Below, piece by piece: positions 13,563-24,953 of a DNA stretch of 64,000 nucleotides. This stretch comes from Rutidosis leptorrhynchoides (lineage: Eukaryota > Streptophyta > Magnoliopsida > Asterales > Asteraceae): assembly GCF_046630445.1 (NCBI RefSeq), contig NC_092335.1, forward strand, positions 6,677,501 through 6,741,500, written 5' to 3'. A model generated the notes under the pieces. That model had not been told where the DNA came from. It saw nothing but the letters and a program-made list of their open reading frames with translations, and ran no database searches. Made by a program: the position numbers and the translations under genes. Positions within the stretch are counted from its first letter, which is position 1; every line of letters begins with the position of its first letter.

Positions 13563-14243
13563 ATGAATGACAAAGTAGACAAGCTAGTGATTTTCTTAGC
13601 TAAAAGAGATGGTATTGACAAGCTTGTTAAAACCTTCCAATATGTCTCTAAACTTCTTGTTTGGCACCTTGAAACCACCAACCCGAAAGCAGCCCATCTG
13701 GCCAAGCAATGTGAGGTAGCATCAGGGTTGAGCCGAAAAGCTTTCAGGGCAGGGCGCTTTCTCACAGGCTTCAATGCTTTGAGGAGAAACCCAGGCCCTA
13801 CCCCGACTTATAGGTTTCTATCGGTTTTTGCTAACGCAGGCGAAATGGTCTATTTCTTTTTTGATCATTTCCTCTGGTTATCAAGAACGGGAGTTATTGA
13901 TGCAAATTTGGCTAGGAGGATGAGTTTTATATCGGCATTTGGGGAGTCACTTGGATACGTATTCTTTTGTATTTTGGAATATATTATGATTAAAGAAGGT
14001 ATTGAAGAAGAAAGAAGAATTAAATTGAGTTTGTCATCAGAATCGGAAGAAAAGGGTGATGAAATTAAGAAAATTAAAGTTGATAGAGTGATGAGATTAA
14101 TGGCTGTGTCTGCTAATCTGGCTGATTTGATAATTGGGCTGGCTGATATTGAGCCCAATCCATTTTGCAATCATGCTGTAACCCTTGGGATTAGTGGGTT
14201 GGTGTCAGCATGGGCCGGTTGGTATAGAAATTGGCCATCTTGA
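13563..14243 (+). CDS. PEX11B: Peroxisomal membrane protein 11B (PEX11 family)
   Basis: A single-exon gene of 226 aa. PEX11 proteins sit in the peroxisome membrane and drive its elongation before fission. Recognition rests on near colinearity with Arabidopsis PEX11B as I recall it: VDKLVIFLAKRDGIDKLVKT near the N-terminus, EVASGLSRKAFR, NALRRNPG, GEMVYFFFDHFLWLSR, MSFISAFGES, NPFCNHAVTLGISGLVSAW and the C-terminus WYRNWPS. The N-terminal third contains the amphipathic helix thought to insert in the membrane. The charged segment near residues 147-175 is the variable loop. I chose ATG 13563 (MNDKVDKL) rather than the in-frame ATG at 13539, because the family begins a few residues before VDKL. 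No disabling changes are seen, so it looks functional. Confidence 0.93.
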   Translation: MNDKVDKLVIFLAKRDGIDKLVKTFQYVSKLLVWHLETTNPKAAHLAKQCEVASGLSRKAFRAGRFLTGFNALRRNPGPTPTYRFLSVFANAGEMVYFFFDHFLWLSRTGVIDANLARRMSFISAFGESLGYVFFCILEYIMIKEGIEEERRIKLSLSSESEEKGDEIKKIKVDRVMRLMAVSANLADLIIGLADIEPNPFCNHAVTLGISGLVSAWAGWYRNWPS

Positions 14244-14853
14244 AGCAGTGGAAAGTTACTTCACTTTTCACTTTTATGTATGTATCGTTACATTATTTGA
14301 AAATCAAAATTAACTATAGCAACTCTATATTTTGATGGTTGTCTATTTGAGTAGATTATAAAATATACCTCTGGTTTTAGTATAGTTTTTACGTATCAAA
14401 CCCTCATAGTACTATAGTAGTATATTATGAATATAATCACTACTTTCACTCTTTTCACACTATTAAGAGACAAACGTAACTATCGACCTCAAGTATATGT
14501 TATCTTAAAGTAAAACACTAATTCTCAGTTATTTTTTCTTAGGCACATAAATTTAAAAATGTTTATAATGTAAATGTGAACGGTGTTTAATTATTAAGGG
14601 GCTCAAAATGTAAAATAGAGAGGTGGATGAGAGATTTTCAAACACAACTAACCGTACAAACCGCAACTATCAGAAGTAACTAATAATAAAACGCCACGTG
14701 GAACTGGCGGTTAATTTTTGAAAAACATTCTTAAAACATGTAAAAACCGCTTATAACATCTTCACAAATCATTCACAAAACTCATTCCAAACTGCATTCA
14801 CTAAACGATTTAAATTACTTTATTTCTTGATTTCTTCTATATATATAATAACA
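14244..14853. other. Intergenic: PEX11B 3' region and TIP5;1 promoter
   Basis: The first 200 bases are AT-rich and should hold PEX11B's poly(A) site. The rest leads to TIP5;1, with CA-rich sequence and TATATATA just before the start codon, too close to act as its TATA box. Confidence 0.5.
14694..14701. promoter_or_regulatory. G-box palindrome CCACGTGG
   Basis: A perfect 8-bp palindrome with the CACGTG core, about 155 bases upstream of the TIP5;1 start. bZIP and bHLH factors bind this core. The position suits a proximal promoter element, but function is inferred from the motif only. Confidence 0.5.
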
Positions 14854-16115
14854 ATGTCAAATATGTCAGAAACAATCGCAACTCTAAGACCAAGATTCGA
14901 ACATGCGATTACTCCTGCGGCCCTGCGAATGTATCTTGCAGAGTTTCTCTCCACTTTCTTTTTTGTCTTCGCGGCAACTGGCTCCGCTATGTCTTCAAGT
15001 ATCTGTCTCTAAAAAAACTATCTTATATGTTTAATGCGAGTTGTAACGGTTTTGTTAATGATTGTTTATAGATTAGTATCAAACGAACTGTCCTTAATTT
15101 TGAAACTTGTTACATAGATAGTATTTAAGAAGCGTAAAAATTCACACGTATTTCACAATTTTAATATTTTGGTTTTCTAAGTTACTAATGCTTCTCTATG
15201 AATCCTATGATTAGGACTTATGTTACATAGATGGTAATTTTCCAAATAACGAACTTTATGGTCTTAATTTATAATTTTGAAATGTTTTTGATGGGGGTTT
15301 TTTTTTTACAGGGAAATTGATGCCGGAAGCGCCAGTGATTGATCCATCTAGCCTAATAGTATCTGCAATTGCAACTGCTTTTGCATTGACAGCGGCTGTT
15401 TATTTAGCCGTTAATGTTTCTGGTGGCCATGTGAATCCGGCTGTGACGTTTGGAATGGCGGTTGGAGGTCATATTAGTATCCCTTTGGCGATCTGCTACA
15501 CGCTTTCTCAAATGCTTGGCTCGGTGTTCGCGTGTATGATCTTGAGATTCATGACTGTATCAGTGGTACACACAAGTTTCCTAAACATTGTTTGAATTCA
15601 TTATGCTACATGAACTAAAAGTTAGCAATAATCATTTGTAAAACGAATTTTCAATTAAACTTTTGTACGTATATTGCTTATTGTTGTCAAAAAATGTTTT
15701 TTAACGTTTGAACATTTTTTTTTCCTAGAATGTTCCGGTTCACGAGATTCCAGAAGAAATGACGGGATTTGGAGCGTCTTTTTTGGAAGGAGTGATGACT
15801 TTTGTGTTGGTGTACACAGTCTATGCTGCGGGTGATCCAAGACGTGGTGCATTTGGGACAGTTGGACCATTAATGATCGGGTTGATAGCAGGAGCCAATG
15901 TGTTGGCTTCTGGCCCGTTTACAGGTGGGTCAATGAACCCAGCCTACTCATTTGGGTGTTCTGTAGTTGGTGGAAGTTTCAGGAATCAAGCGGTTTATTG
16001 GATCGGACCCTTGATTGGAGCAGGTGCTGCGAGCATTGTATATGACAATGTGGTGTTTCCTTCACAATCACCCGAGGATAATATCCGGGGTGTTACTGAT
16101 GGAATTGGTGTTTAG
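14854..16115 (+). CDS. TIP5-1: Tonoplast intrinsic protein TIP5;1-type aquaporin
   Basis: Three exons: 14854-14998, 15312-15565, 15729-16115. Both introns are GT-AG, and the total is 261 aa. Exon 1 ends one base into a codon and joins as MSS-RKLM, matching recalled Arabidopsis TIP5;1. MIP-family channels pass water or small solutes; AtTIP5;1 is reported from pollen and accepts urea. Six membrane helices are evident, and both half-helix motifs are present (NPA at residues 90-92 and 203-205). Other landmarks are SGGHVNPAVTF, EEMTGFGASFLEG, LVYTVYAAGDPRRG and GANVLASGPFTGGSMNPA. The aromatic/arginine filter reads Thr70 at the H2 position, Gly before SMNPA, and Tyr206 at the usual Arg site. The C-terminus ends DGIGV. 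It starts 611 bases after PEX11B and converges on TDR. I chose ATG 14854; ATG 14863 is possible. Confidence 0.92.
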
Positions 16116-16542
16116 GTTATTAGTTATATAATCTTATCCTTTTAGGACCAAAGTTTGTTGCGATTTTAGTTTAATTAATTCTGTAATAATAGTGTAAATC
16201 CCTGATATGTTGGTCTAACTTATGCATTACATGTATTTTATGAGTGTGTTATTTAGGTATTGTAAATAAGTAGTACTACTTTGAGTCTTTGACAAAACAA
16301 TACTCCCTATTTACCAATTTAATTTTCCTAAGACAAAAGCCATCCCAATAATGGTTGGACCAAAGGACTTGACATTTCATTGGTTACAAAATACAAATAT
16401 ACTTCTAACTTCCTCTATACCAATCCCCACTATTACTTAATTAAAGCACAAAAATAAACAGCACAAACTCGTAGTAATCCCCCCAAATTAAAAGATTAAT
16501 TAAGAAAAAGAATCAATAAAAAACTCCGAAAGACCAGTTGTA
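16116..16542. other. Convergent 3' region between TIP5;1 and TDR
   Basis: 427 bases between two stop codons on opposite strands. AT-rich, with likely poly(A) signals for both genes (TGTAATAATAG on plus; T-rich and A-rich tracts near 16440-16520). No ORF or transposon end is seen. Confidence 0.6.
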
Positions 16543-19500
16543 TCAACATTCAACAGTTGCCTTTTGTGTTGGCGGTAGAGGTTTAGTACAACTATTAATC
16601 ACCTCTCTACTATCACCATTCTCCGGTGACTTCCTCTTCGGTTTAGCTTCTTGTAACATTGACACAACGTCTCTCATTGAGGGCCGATCAGCCGGGTTTC
16701 TACTCGTACATAACAAAGCCACCCTTAATAATAGCATCATTTCCTCCCTTACTGAGCTACACGAAGCCCCTGCGTTTTTATCCAACACGTCTCTTATCCC
16801 TTCTTTGGTTTTCATTTTCGACCTCACCCAATCCACAATACTATTACCATCACCAAATTCAGAATTCACCGACGTTTTACCGCTTATAATTTCCATCAAC
16901 ACTACTCCAAAACTGTATATATCACTTTTCTCGTCGACTTGCAATGTGTACGCGTACTCTGCGCAAAAATCAAATAATGTATCATGTCCTAAATTTCAAA
17001 ACAATATACTGTACATGGTAATAATTACATTAAGAATGTTTTGAAAACATTACAAACTGTCAAGTAAAGTGATTATTTTCTTAAGAAAACAACTTTGGCA
17101 AAAGTTTCATAAAGTAATAGGCACAAAAATGTCAATATCAGACTGCAAGGAAGATTGACAGTGTTAGTAAAATTATTGTGTTTGGCGGTTGGGCCTGGCA
17201 GGCCATATATATGACATCAAGACCTAACCACCGTTGGATCATTGACAACAAAAAAGAATACATTTAAAAGCAAAAGGTACTTCACGCGCATTTTAGTGCG
17301 CCTATACAACTTCAAACAGTTTTTACCCATTGGCGCCAAATTTACAAATTTTACAAAATCAGTCCCTGTCTTCAAATGAAAATTAAAAAACATAAAGAAC
17401 TAAATACATCACCCTACACATCGAAGCAAAGTCAACGTGACAGGTACACCTATCAGTGCATCAAGATTTTAGTTATGTGTGTGTCAAAAAAGTTCGATTA
17501 TGCTAACTTTTGAGATTATCTTTGATTTATTTATACTAATTTTTATTATATCTAATAGTTTTGTTAGTCGTTATGATATTGTACACTACAATACTTCTAA
17601 AAGAGTTACCTGGTGCAATGTAACCATAGGACCCGGCAATAACTGACATTGATTCATCACACTGGATTAGCTTCGCGACACCAAAATCAGCCACCCGAGC
17701 TTCCATCTCACTATCCAATAAAATGTTGCTCGGTTTCAAATCGCGATGAACAATCACCGGATCACAATCATGGTGAAGGTAACAAATCCCTTGTGCAACA
17801 CCCAACACAATCTTGTAACGAGTAACCCAATCCGCTATTAAATTATCGCCCTTATTTTTACCATGTAACAAATCATCTAAACTCCCATTAGGCATGTACT
17901 CATACAACAACATTGTACACTCTCTGTTACTACAACACCCTAACAATCTCACAATGTTCCTATGCCGCACGTTACCCAACACTTCCACCTCGGCCAACAC
18001 ACCTCTTCGCCATCTGATTGTTTCCTTGTGTTTCCCCCATAGCTTTTTAACCGCTATGATCTCGCCACTTGGCATCTCAGCTTGGTATACAGTCCCAGTG
18101 GACCCCATTCCGAGGATTTTATCAGTCATTGATAAACATTCCACTACATCTTCGGCCGTGAAATTTAACCGCTGAAAAGCAGTTAACTTCCACGGCCCGA
18201 TTTCTCGTTCTTCTAAAACGAACTGACGTTGATATGCAACACGAAAACACCGGGTCCCGGCTATTAGAATAAAAATACCTACACCAAAAGCGGCTGCGAC
18301 TATCCATACAAGAACCCCCGCGGTTTTCTTCGTACGTGGTGGATTAACCAATGTTTCGGTTTCAGTACTACAGAGTTTCTTAATTACTCCGCCACATAGT
18401 TTTTCATTTCCCGTGAATGAGGATGGATGTAAGCTCGAAAATGCTGGCCCAGATGATGGTACGGGCCCAGTGAGCTGATTATACGACACATTGAAACTTT
18501 CTAGTGTACTACAATTACCAAAAGTAGCAGGAATAGTACCATTAAGAAAGTTATGTGAAAGATCAACTTCTGTTATCGAAGGTAAAGTAGAAATCTCCCA
18601 TGGAATGATGTCTGTTAACGAATTACGCTTCAAATTTAGCGAAATCAGCTTCAAACAGTGACCAATATCCCATGGAATGCTACCACTCAATTCGTTCCCT
18701 TCGATTTCAATCTTATAGAAATTTTCGCAGCCTTTAAATTTAGGGATTGTTCCTGTAAGTTTACTAGAACTAGCTGAAAATATTTGCAAACTCGGTGCAC
18801 TCCATATATTTTCCGGTAAACCACTGCCAAATGAATTACCTGCATTACAAATTTAGGTTCATAGTCAATATTAGTAACGTTTATATATAAATTTTATAAG
18901 TTTTTGTAACTAATAATATGAAATGAATACGTATTAGTTCCGTCCCTAATTACCTGACACGTTCAGGTACTGCAATTTAGCTGCATTAGCTAAATCTACC
19001 GGAATTGGTCCTGTGAAATTGTTATTACTCATATCCATGAACGTAATATTCGGTAAATTACCGAATCCTATCGGAATCGAACCGTTAAGTCTGTTGTTTT
19101 GCACGCGAAACCTCAATAAAGATGAGCAATTAGCTACCGACGACGGAATATCACCGGAAAACTGATTCGAAAACAGGAGGAGTTTCACCAAATTGTTGCC
19201 TAGGCAAAGATTAGGCGGAATTGGACCGAAAAATGAATTTGAAGATACATCGAGCCTTTGTAGTCTCGAATTTAAACCTAATTTTCGTGGTAAAATTCCA
19301 GAGAACGAATTATTCCATAAATACAGGAATTCGAGCGCTGGAAGTTCTCCGATACTTTGTGGAACGACTCCTGTTAACTCGTTGTTCATTAAACTTAACT
19401 GGATTAAGTTCTTCAATGACGATATTTCCTCCGGTATGTTTCCTGAGAATTTGTTATCCGATAAATCCAGAATCCTTAGGTGTTGTAACTTGATTATACC

Positions 19501-20376
19501 TCTAGTTATTTGGCCGTACAGATTGTTTTTGAATATCAACAATGTGTCGAGTTTCGTTAAGTTAGTTAACGCAGTTGGAAATTCACCAGAGATATTAGCA
19601 GATGAGACATCAATAAAGGTTAAATTCGATAACAAAGCGAATTGTGAAGGAATTTCACCAGAGAAGACATTGTAACCGATTTCAAGACGTTGCAATGATT
19701 TTATAAACCCTAACTCATCAGGAATTTGGCCAGTGAGGCTGTTTCCAGCAAGGTCTAGGAATTTTAAATTTTTGAAACCGCCGTAGGGTTTTGGTATTTC
19801 GCCTTCGAAGTAGCTTCCGCCGAGATTAAGATGCTCGAGATACTGTAATTGAACGATGTCGTTAGGTAACGGGCCGGTGAAACTGTTGCTGTATGCATTG
19901 AAGAATGTAAGAAACTTTAGTTTCGAAATCCCGGTTGGAAATGTCGAGTTGAAGAGGTTATGATTGATGTCGAGAGTGCGAAGTAGTGTGAGGTCGAAGA
20001 TTGTGGGCTGAAATGGCCCGGTGAATGAGTTTACGCTTATGTTCAAATGATGCAAGTGTGTTAAGTACTTGATGTTTTCATGAATCGAGCCGGAGAGGTT
20101 TCGGTTAGAGATGTCTAGTGTATTGATTTCGTTTGTTTTCGGGTCACATTTGATACCAGACCAATTACACCAGACAGGCTCGAACCCGGGCTTAGACAAT
20201 GAGGGTGATGGATCCCAGCCTTGAAATGTATTCAATGGGTCAATTAGAGATGATTTTAGGGACAGTAGTGAGACAAGTTGTAGAGGAAGGTTGGATGTGT
20301 GCGCGGCTGATGAAAGGCGGAGGAAGACTAGTAGGAGAAGATAGAACGACGACGGCGGTTGACGGTGGTGGTTCAT
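16543..20376 (-). CDS. TDR: LRR receptor kinase TDR/PXY (TDIF receptor)
   Basis: Minus strand, three exons: 20376-18954, 18839-17610, 16958-16543. The introns (114 and 651 bp) are GT-AG and both phase 1. The product is 1022 aa. TDR/PXY at the plasma membrane binds the CLE peptide TDIF and keeps procambial and cambial cells dividing. Domains: signal peptide (about 1-28), LRR cap with Cys70 and Cys77 (VWCNWSGIKC), more than 20 LRRs to about residue 600, Cys pair LCGG...LC, membrane helix (about 648-669), and an RD kinase with GMGSTGTVY (718-726), Lys739, HRD (839-841) and DFG (859-861). Strong colinearity with recalled Arabidopsis PXY includes GGSYFEGEIP, RLNGSIPIGFG, IGPWKLTAFQRLNFTA and AGSYGYIAPEYAYTLQVD. 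Intron 2 falls at YIAP|EYAY, the usual site in LRR-XI kinases. The C-terminal tail after EAKPKRK is short and differs from Arabidopsis. It looks intact. Confidence 0.94.
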
Positions 20377-20801
20377 GGTGGTTAAAGGTGGTTGTTTGTA
20401 GGAAGAATAGATGGTTGATTTAAGGGCGGAATGAAATGTAGGATGTTGATTGTTGCTTTTTAGGAGTGCTTGTTGGATATAGATGATGGTGGTTGTTCAT
20501 CATGATTGTTTTTTGTTGAGTGGAAATATTTGGTGATTGAAAATGAATAGAGTGAATGATGTTTCTATTCCTACTTCAACAAAAGACTATAACTACTTGT
20601 TTTCTAGTTTCTATACGTGATCGTTTTTTTGCTTAACTTGAAAACTACCACTCTGTTTCCTTTATCTTTTCTTTTCCTTTATTACTTACATTTTTTTTCT
20701 AATTTAAATTGTACTACTAGTAGTACTTTTTTTTTTTTACTTTTAAATGAATATTTAATATTTAATTTAATTTAATTTAAATTCAGTACAATTTAATTAA
20801 A
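20377..20801. promoter_or_regulatory. Presumed TDR promoter and 5' UTR
   Basis: The sequence upstream of the minus-strand TDR start is C/A-rich in sense orientation for 200 bases, then AT-rich with TTTAA repeats near 20755-20782. No clear TATA box or conserved box is recognised. Confidence 0.35.
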
Positions 20802-21206
20802 GTTGCAAAAGACGTGAGACGGGGTCGAGACAATCGGGTTATAAAAAGGCTGAGACGTTCCAGACGTGGTCGAGACGGACGTTAACCAAAGTTGACTTTT
20901 AAATATATAAGTATATAAATGTATATATGTGTACTTATTTTAAAGCCAAAAATTTTAATTGACTAATTTGTACTCATAATTGCTATCACCGTAAATGTAA
21001 TACAGAAAATTCAAACTAAAATACGACAAATTTGACCGATTTACCGACTTTCTGGTTTTTCCGAATTTTGACAGACTTTGACCAGATTTTTTTTCAACTT
21101 TGACCCGAATTTTGACCGTTGATTGTCATATTAGACGGTTTTCTTCGAGACGGGACGGACTAGTCACCAAACCGTCGCAACGGCTCGAGACGGGGTCTTT
21201 TGCAAC
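20802..21206. mobile_element. MITE-like element with 12-bp terminal inverted repeats
   Basis: GTTGCAAAAGAC at 20802-20813 is matched exactly in reverse at 21195-21206. Inside, GAGACGGGGTCGAGAC (left) and GGCTCGAGACGGGGTC (right), several more GAGACG and CGAGAC repeats, and TTGACC motifs contrast with the AT-rich flanks. It has no coding frame. No clean target duplication is visible, so the superfamily is uncertain. Confidence 0.5.
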
Positions 21207-22713
21207 AGTGAATTTAATATACATAATACTCCGTATGTAACTATCACAAGATCTACTTTGATAATGTCTAAATATCAAACTTCACTAATATAACATTTTG
21301 AGATGACTAGAGAAATGATCATAAAAGATCTCGTGAATATTTGATCAGTTAGTTCGCATACATTTGATTAAAATTAATTGTACTACGTTCGAATAGTGTG
21401 AACATTGGAAATGTTATCGGTTTTGATTTAATATAATATATATGTAAGATAAATGATGGGTACATGCTTTTTGTCTACGAAATGGGAATTATTATTATTA
21501 GAGTTAGGTTAAAGATGTGCAAGTTGTTTTGGAATGTAGTGGTGAGTAAACTTTTATCTTGGGATTTCATATTCAAAACTTTACTTTTGATGATTATTCC
21601 TGGGAGTTCTTTTTTCTTTGTTAGCTTTATCTTTGGCTGCATCTGGTAATAGTTGCTGCTGTTGCTCCCAGGATCCAAGAACTAATGTTTAAGTCACATA
21701 AGATAACAGTATTTGATTATTTTTTAATATAAACTAACAATATATTTGATACGGCAAAGTAAATTCCATTTGATTTAGGATCTTTGAATATGACCCTTCT
21801 CGTTTTATGGTTCTTAATTTTGTCTTTTGTTATTTAATTATTTACTAGTATATTACTTCGTATTAGATATAGATATGGATTATTGTACTTGAGTTGGTAT
21901 TTAATTGCTGAGTATTTCTATCCTTCTAGCTTGTTGATGGATCAATTTACACATTTCATATTGTACATGTATGTACAACCGAAAAATATTTCTATATGTA
22001 CTAAACTTATTTACGGATGCATGTATACGTGAACACATTTATTTCAAAATTAACTCGTACATGCTACAAAATAAATAGCAGAATCACGGTGGTTAGTTAC
22101 TGATCATATCCGGGGTACGGGCCTTACTTTATAACTAGGAAGTGGTCGTTAGCCCACTTCGTTGGGCCGGAAAATTTGAATTGAAAAAACAAAGTATCGT
22201 AGGGGAAAGGAAAAAATACTGTAGCGGGATACTATTCATTCGCAAGCTGTTATATATTGTTAAATGGTGCATATGTATGTACTCCGTATATAATAATGTA
22301 TACATTGCGTGCCATTTAAAACGTTGCAAGGCAACTTTTTGCCTTAAAAAAAACGTTGCAAGACACCATCATTCTTCCTATTCACTTGATTTTGATCATG
22401 AAAATTATTCCTTTGTTGCCAATATGCTTTCATACACGTAACATACGATTTTTTTTCCTTCTCTATTTCTTTTATATGAACGAATCTTACAAGACTGAAA
22501 CGAAAATAGATGATCACGTTATAACAATAGTAGTTGCACGTATACAACCCAAAAATTTATTTATCTAGGGTTTATTTTCCTTTTAGAAAACTGACACATA
22601 ATTTAAGTGATAAAATAACGCCTAGGTATAACTTCATCAAATGTCAAAACTTATGTAAGGATAACTAATTTTCGTAAAGATCGGATAGAAAGCCTCTTTA
22701 TGGTGTGATACTA
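21207..22713. other. Intergenic, no gene recognised
   Basis: AT-rich with only short open stretches. A small direct repeat, ACGTTGCAAG(G/A), occurs at about 22320 and 22352. CTCCGTAT and TACTCCGTA pentamer contexts are common in this genome. Nothing more is supported. Confidence 0.5.
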
Positions 22714-22747
22714 CACTACAAGAATGAGAGCCTTTAGGAGGACGGAA

Positions 22748-23060
22748 GTCCTCACAATAGGTTTAAAAGTCCTCACAATAAAGTTCTCGCTAAAGGCTCG
22801 ATGCAATAAGTCTTTAGCGAGGATGTTCACGCAATAACTCATTTAATAGAAAAAAATGAAAAAGAAACGGTAAATATCTATTGTGATGATAATGTCCTCA
22901 CAATAATATTTATATATAAAACTTTAATTTATTTTAAATAATTAATATTACTTTTTATGGAGAGATGTCCTCACAATAATTTAACTAATTAATTTTTCTA
23001 AAATGGAAAGCATGTCCTCACACTAGGCCTATTGTAAGGACTTGTCCTCATAATATTTAA
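22748..23060. repeat. Subterminal GTCCTCACAATA repeats
   Basis: Near-identical 12-mers begin at 22748, 22769, 22894, 22967, 23014 and 23044 (the last two variant). An inverted TATTGTAAGGAC lies near 23030. They cluster within 350 bases of the CACTA-like left end. Confidence 0.75.
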
Positions 23061-23443
23061 GCAGCAAATACAGGAGAAAACTGCTATATTTGTAGTTTCA
23101 ATCCCGATTTCCAAGGTCGTTTTTCCCATTTCATGTTATTTCCATATTACCAACAATACAATATTAATAACATCAACAACCTCAATATCAACCACCAAAT
23201 AAATAACGGTCACAATATATAGTTTAACACGTTAAAAATAACAAGTTTAAAACTTATAATTTGGAACTACAAGTTCATAACAACATAACAATTCGCAAAC
23301 TATACATCAAACATTCAATCCCTCGTTCTCGTATGAGTGATTAACGTCAAAACCTTTCAAATTATCAAGTTTCTTCTCTTGACAGTTTTCAGTTTTTCCC
23401 AAGCAATGACTTTCCCTACGTATGTACAAATATCTATAAGTAA

Positions 23444-23473
<30 letters not shown>

Positions 23474-23475
<2 letters not shown>

Positions 23476-23611
23476 CGACAATACATAAGTAAAAATATTA
23501 TGATAGGTCCTTGATATATATATATATATATGTATGTATATATGTATGTATCAAGGACCTATCATAATATTTTGGGTTTTATGTTAGAAGAATTACTTAT
23601 GTATTGTCGTT
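23474..23611. repeat. Foldback (long imperfect inverted repeat)
   Basis: AACGACAATACATAAGTA at 23474 pairs with its reverse complement ending at 23611. An inner arm with TATTATGATAGGTCCTTGATA pairs with its mirror at about 23547-23571. The loop is a short AT tract. The right arm carries about 20 extra bases between the two paired blocks. It may be a small foldback element nested in the CACTA-like unit. Confidence 0.8.
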
Positions 23612-24091
23612 GAGCCACCGCGTTCAACAGGATGGTCCCGTATCACAAGTGTTGATCGCGCCAACCCTCAATGAAGTTGAAAAACACTCTTGTGCTCTCA
23701 TGGTGTAAATAAATTTTTTTTAAAAATAGAATGAATATGTATTGTTAATAATTAATTGGTCGACCCTTATACTCATACTATCAAATGGGTAGACACTTAT
23801 ATTTTGCATACTTACATAGATAACAGGTTGATCCTTATACACATATTAACAAACACGACGAATGTTCACTATATTATACGGAGTACTATGTTTTATTTCT
23901 TAATGATACAAAAGACTTACCCGTTCAAATTTAGTCTCGACATAAGACTTGGAGCCATAATGACTCACTCATACAATTGAAGAGTTCTATTCCCTGCATC
24001 CATACATAAGTTCAATTTTGCATCTAGCCTATCAATTTTGAAGGCCAAAAATCAACAATTCAATAAGAAATCAAAGTAAAACTCAACTTCT

Positions 24092-24350
24092 TCTTTTTTT
24101 TTTTTGAAAGGCAAGTAATTTCATAGATAAAAAAGAAAACTAGCCAGAAGCTAGCAGTTACAACGACTCTGAGACCGCCTACAACAACTTAAACATGACA
24201 ACGATACTAGACAAACTTTTTATAATCAACAATTTGCCCAAGCATCTTCCTAACAATTCAACACTGTTAAACTTCTTATAATCATTAAACTATCATTAAA
24301 TAAATAATTTCAAGAAAAATTTTCAACATTTCGACCAGGAACAATAGTTT
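24092..24350 (-). mobile_element. Possible LINE 3' tail fragment
   Basis: A run of 14 T is followed by GAAAGGCAAGTAATTTCAT and decayed sequence. On the minus strand this reads as a 3' end plus poly(A), the layout of truncated plant L1-type elements. No frame survives. The call rests on the tail and a remembered resemblance only. Confidence 0.25.
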
Positions 24351-24614
24351 AACAATATTCATGATTTTTTTGGTGAAAAATTGAAGCTTTTGGGGCGTTC
24401 TTTTTCGGCTGTAGGCAGAGATGGATGTTTGGTGTGTAGGTGAAAAACGATGTTTGTGTTTATTTAGATACCTATTTTCTTAAGACATCAGTTTGATATC
24501 ACCCGGGGGGGACTAAACTACCTACACGTTCATCTCTCGTAGTTGCATAACCCGCCCCAACTACTGCTATAGAGAAAACCTGGGCCAATTATAGTAGTGC
24601 CTTTTCTAGTAGTG

Positions 24615-24953
24615 AGTTCTCTCGAGGACCATTAAAAATCATACCCATCGATGAGTAATTATTACGTCAAGAAAAATTAATTATCTGTCATCCCCACGCT
24701 CCTCAACCACCCTCCACCACCCTCCTCAGCCACCCTCTACCACCCTAAACGACCCTCCACCACCTCTTTTCATACACCAATCTTGACCAAAATTCTTTTT
24801 ATTTCTTTTTATTCTTCTCTCCTTTTAGAACTTTGTTTCTCAGAACAATCACCTTCTGATCAAAACATAAACCTGTTCGTTCATCTTCTTCCACGGACAA
24901 CCAACCCACCATCTTCTCCGGCCAGCCCTCTGGCCAAAGATGATGTAACCCTT
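24615..24953. other. CCACC-rich stretch and leader of the RRM ORF
   Basis: About 24690-24770 is an imperfect tandem of CCACCCTCC units. The frame is open from 24783 without an ATG until 24954. It looks like the 5' leader or promoter of the interrupted RRM ORF. Confidence 0.45.

Larger units (their letters stand above)
22714..24614. mobile_element. CACTA-like (En/Spm) non-autonomous transposon
   Basis: The left end reads CACTACAAGAAT at 22714. The right end, in reverse complement from 24614, reads CACTACTAGAAA. The two match at most positions and carry the diagnostic CACTA start. Directly inside the left end is a cluster of GTCCTCACAATA repeats, as expected for subterminal transposase-binding motifs. 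No transposase frame is present. The flanking trinucleotides (CTA and AGT) do not match, so the ends may belong to two related insertions or the duplication has decayed. Confidence 0.45.

Noticed and set aside
19193-19675. Plus-strand ORFs of 90-160 codons over the TDR exons
   Set aside because: Antisense shadows of the LRR coding frame.
23474-23611. microRNA precursor
   Set aside because: Long, nearly perfect arms with an AT-repeat loop inside a transposon fit a foldback element better; no evidence of a mature miRNA.
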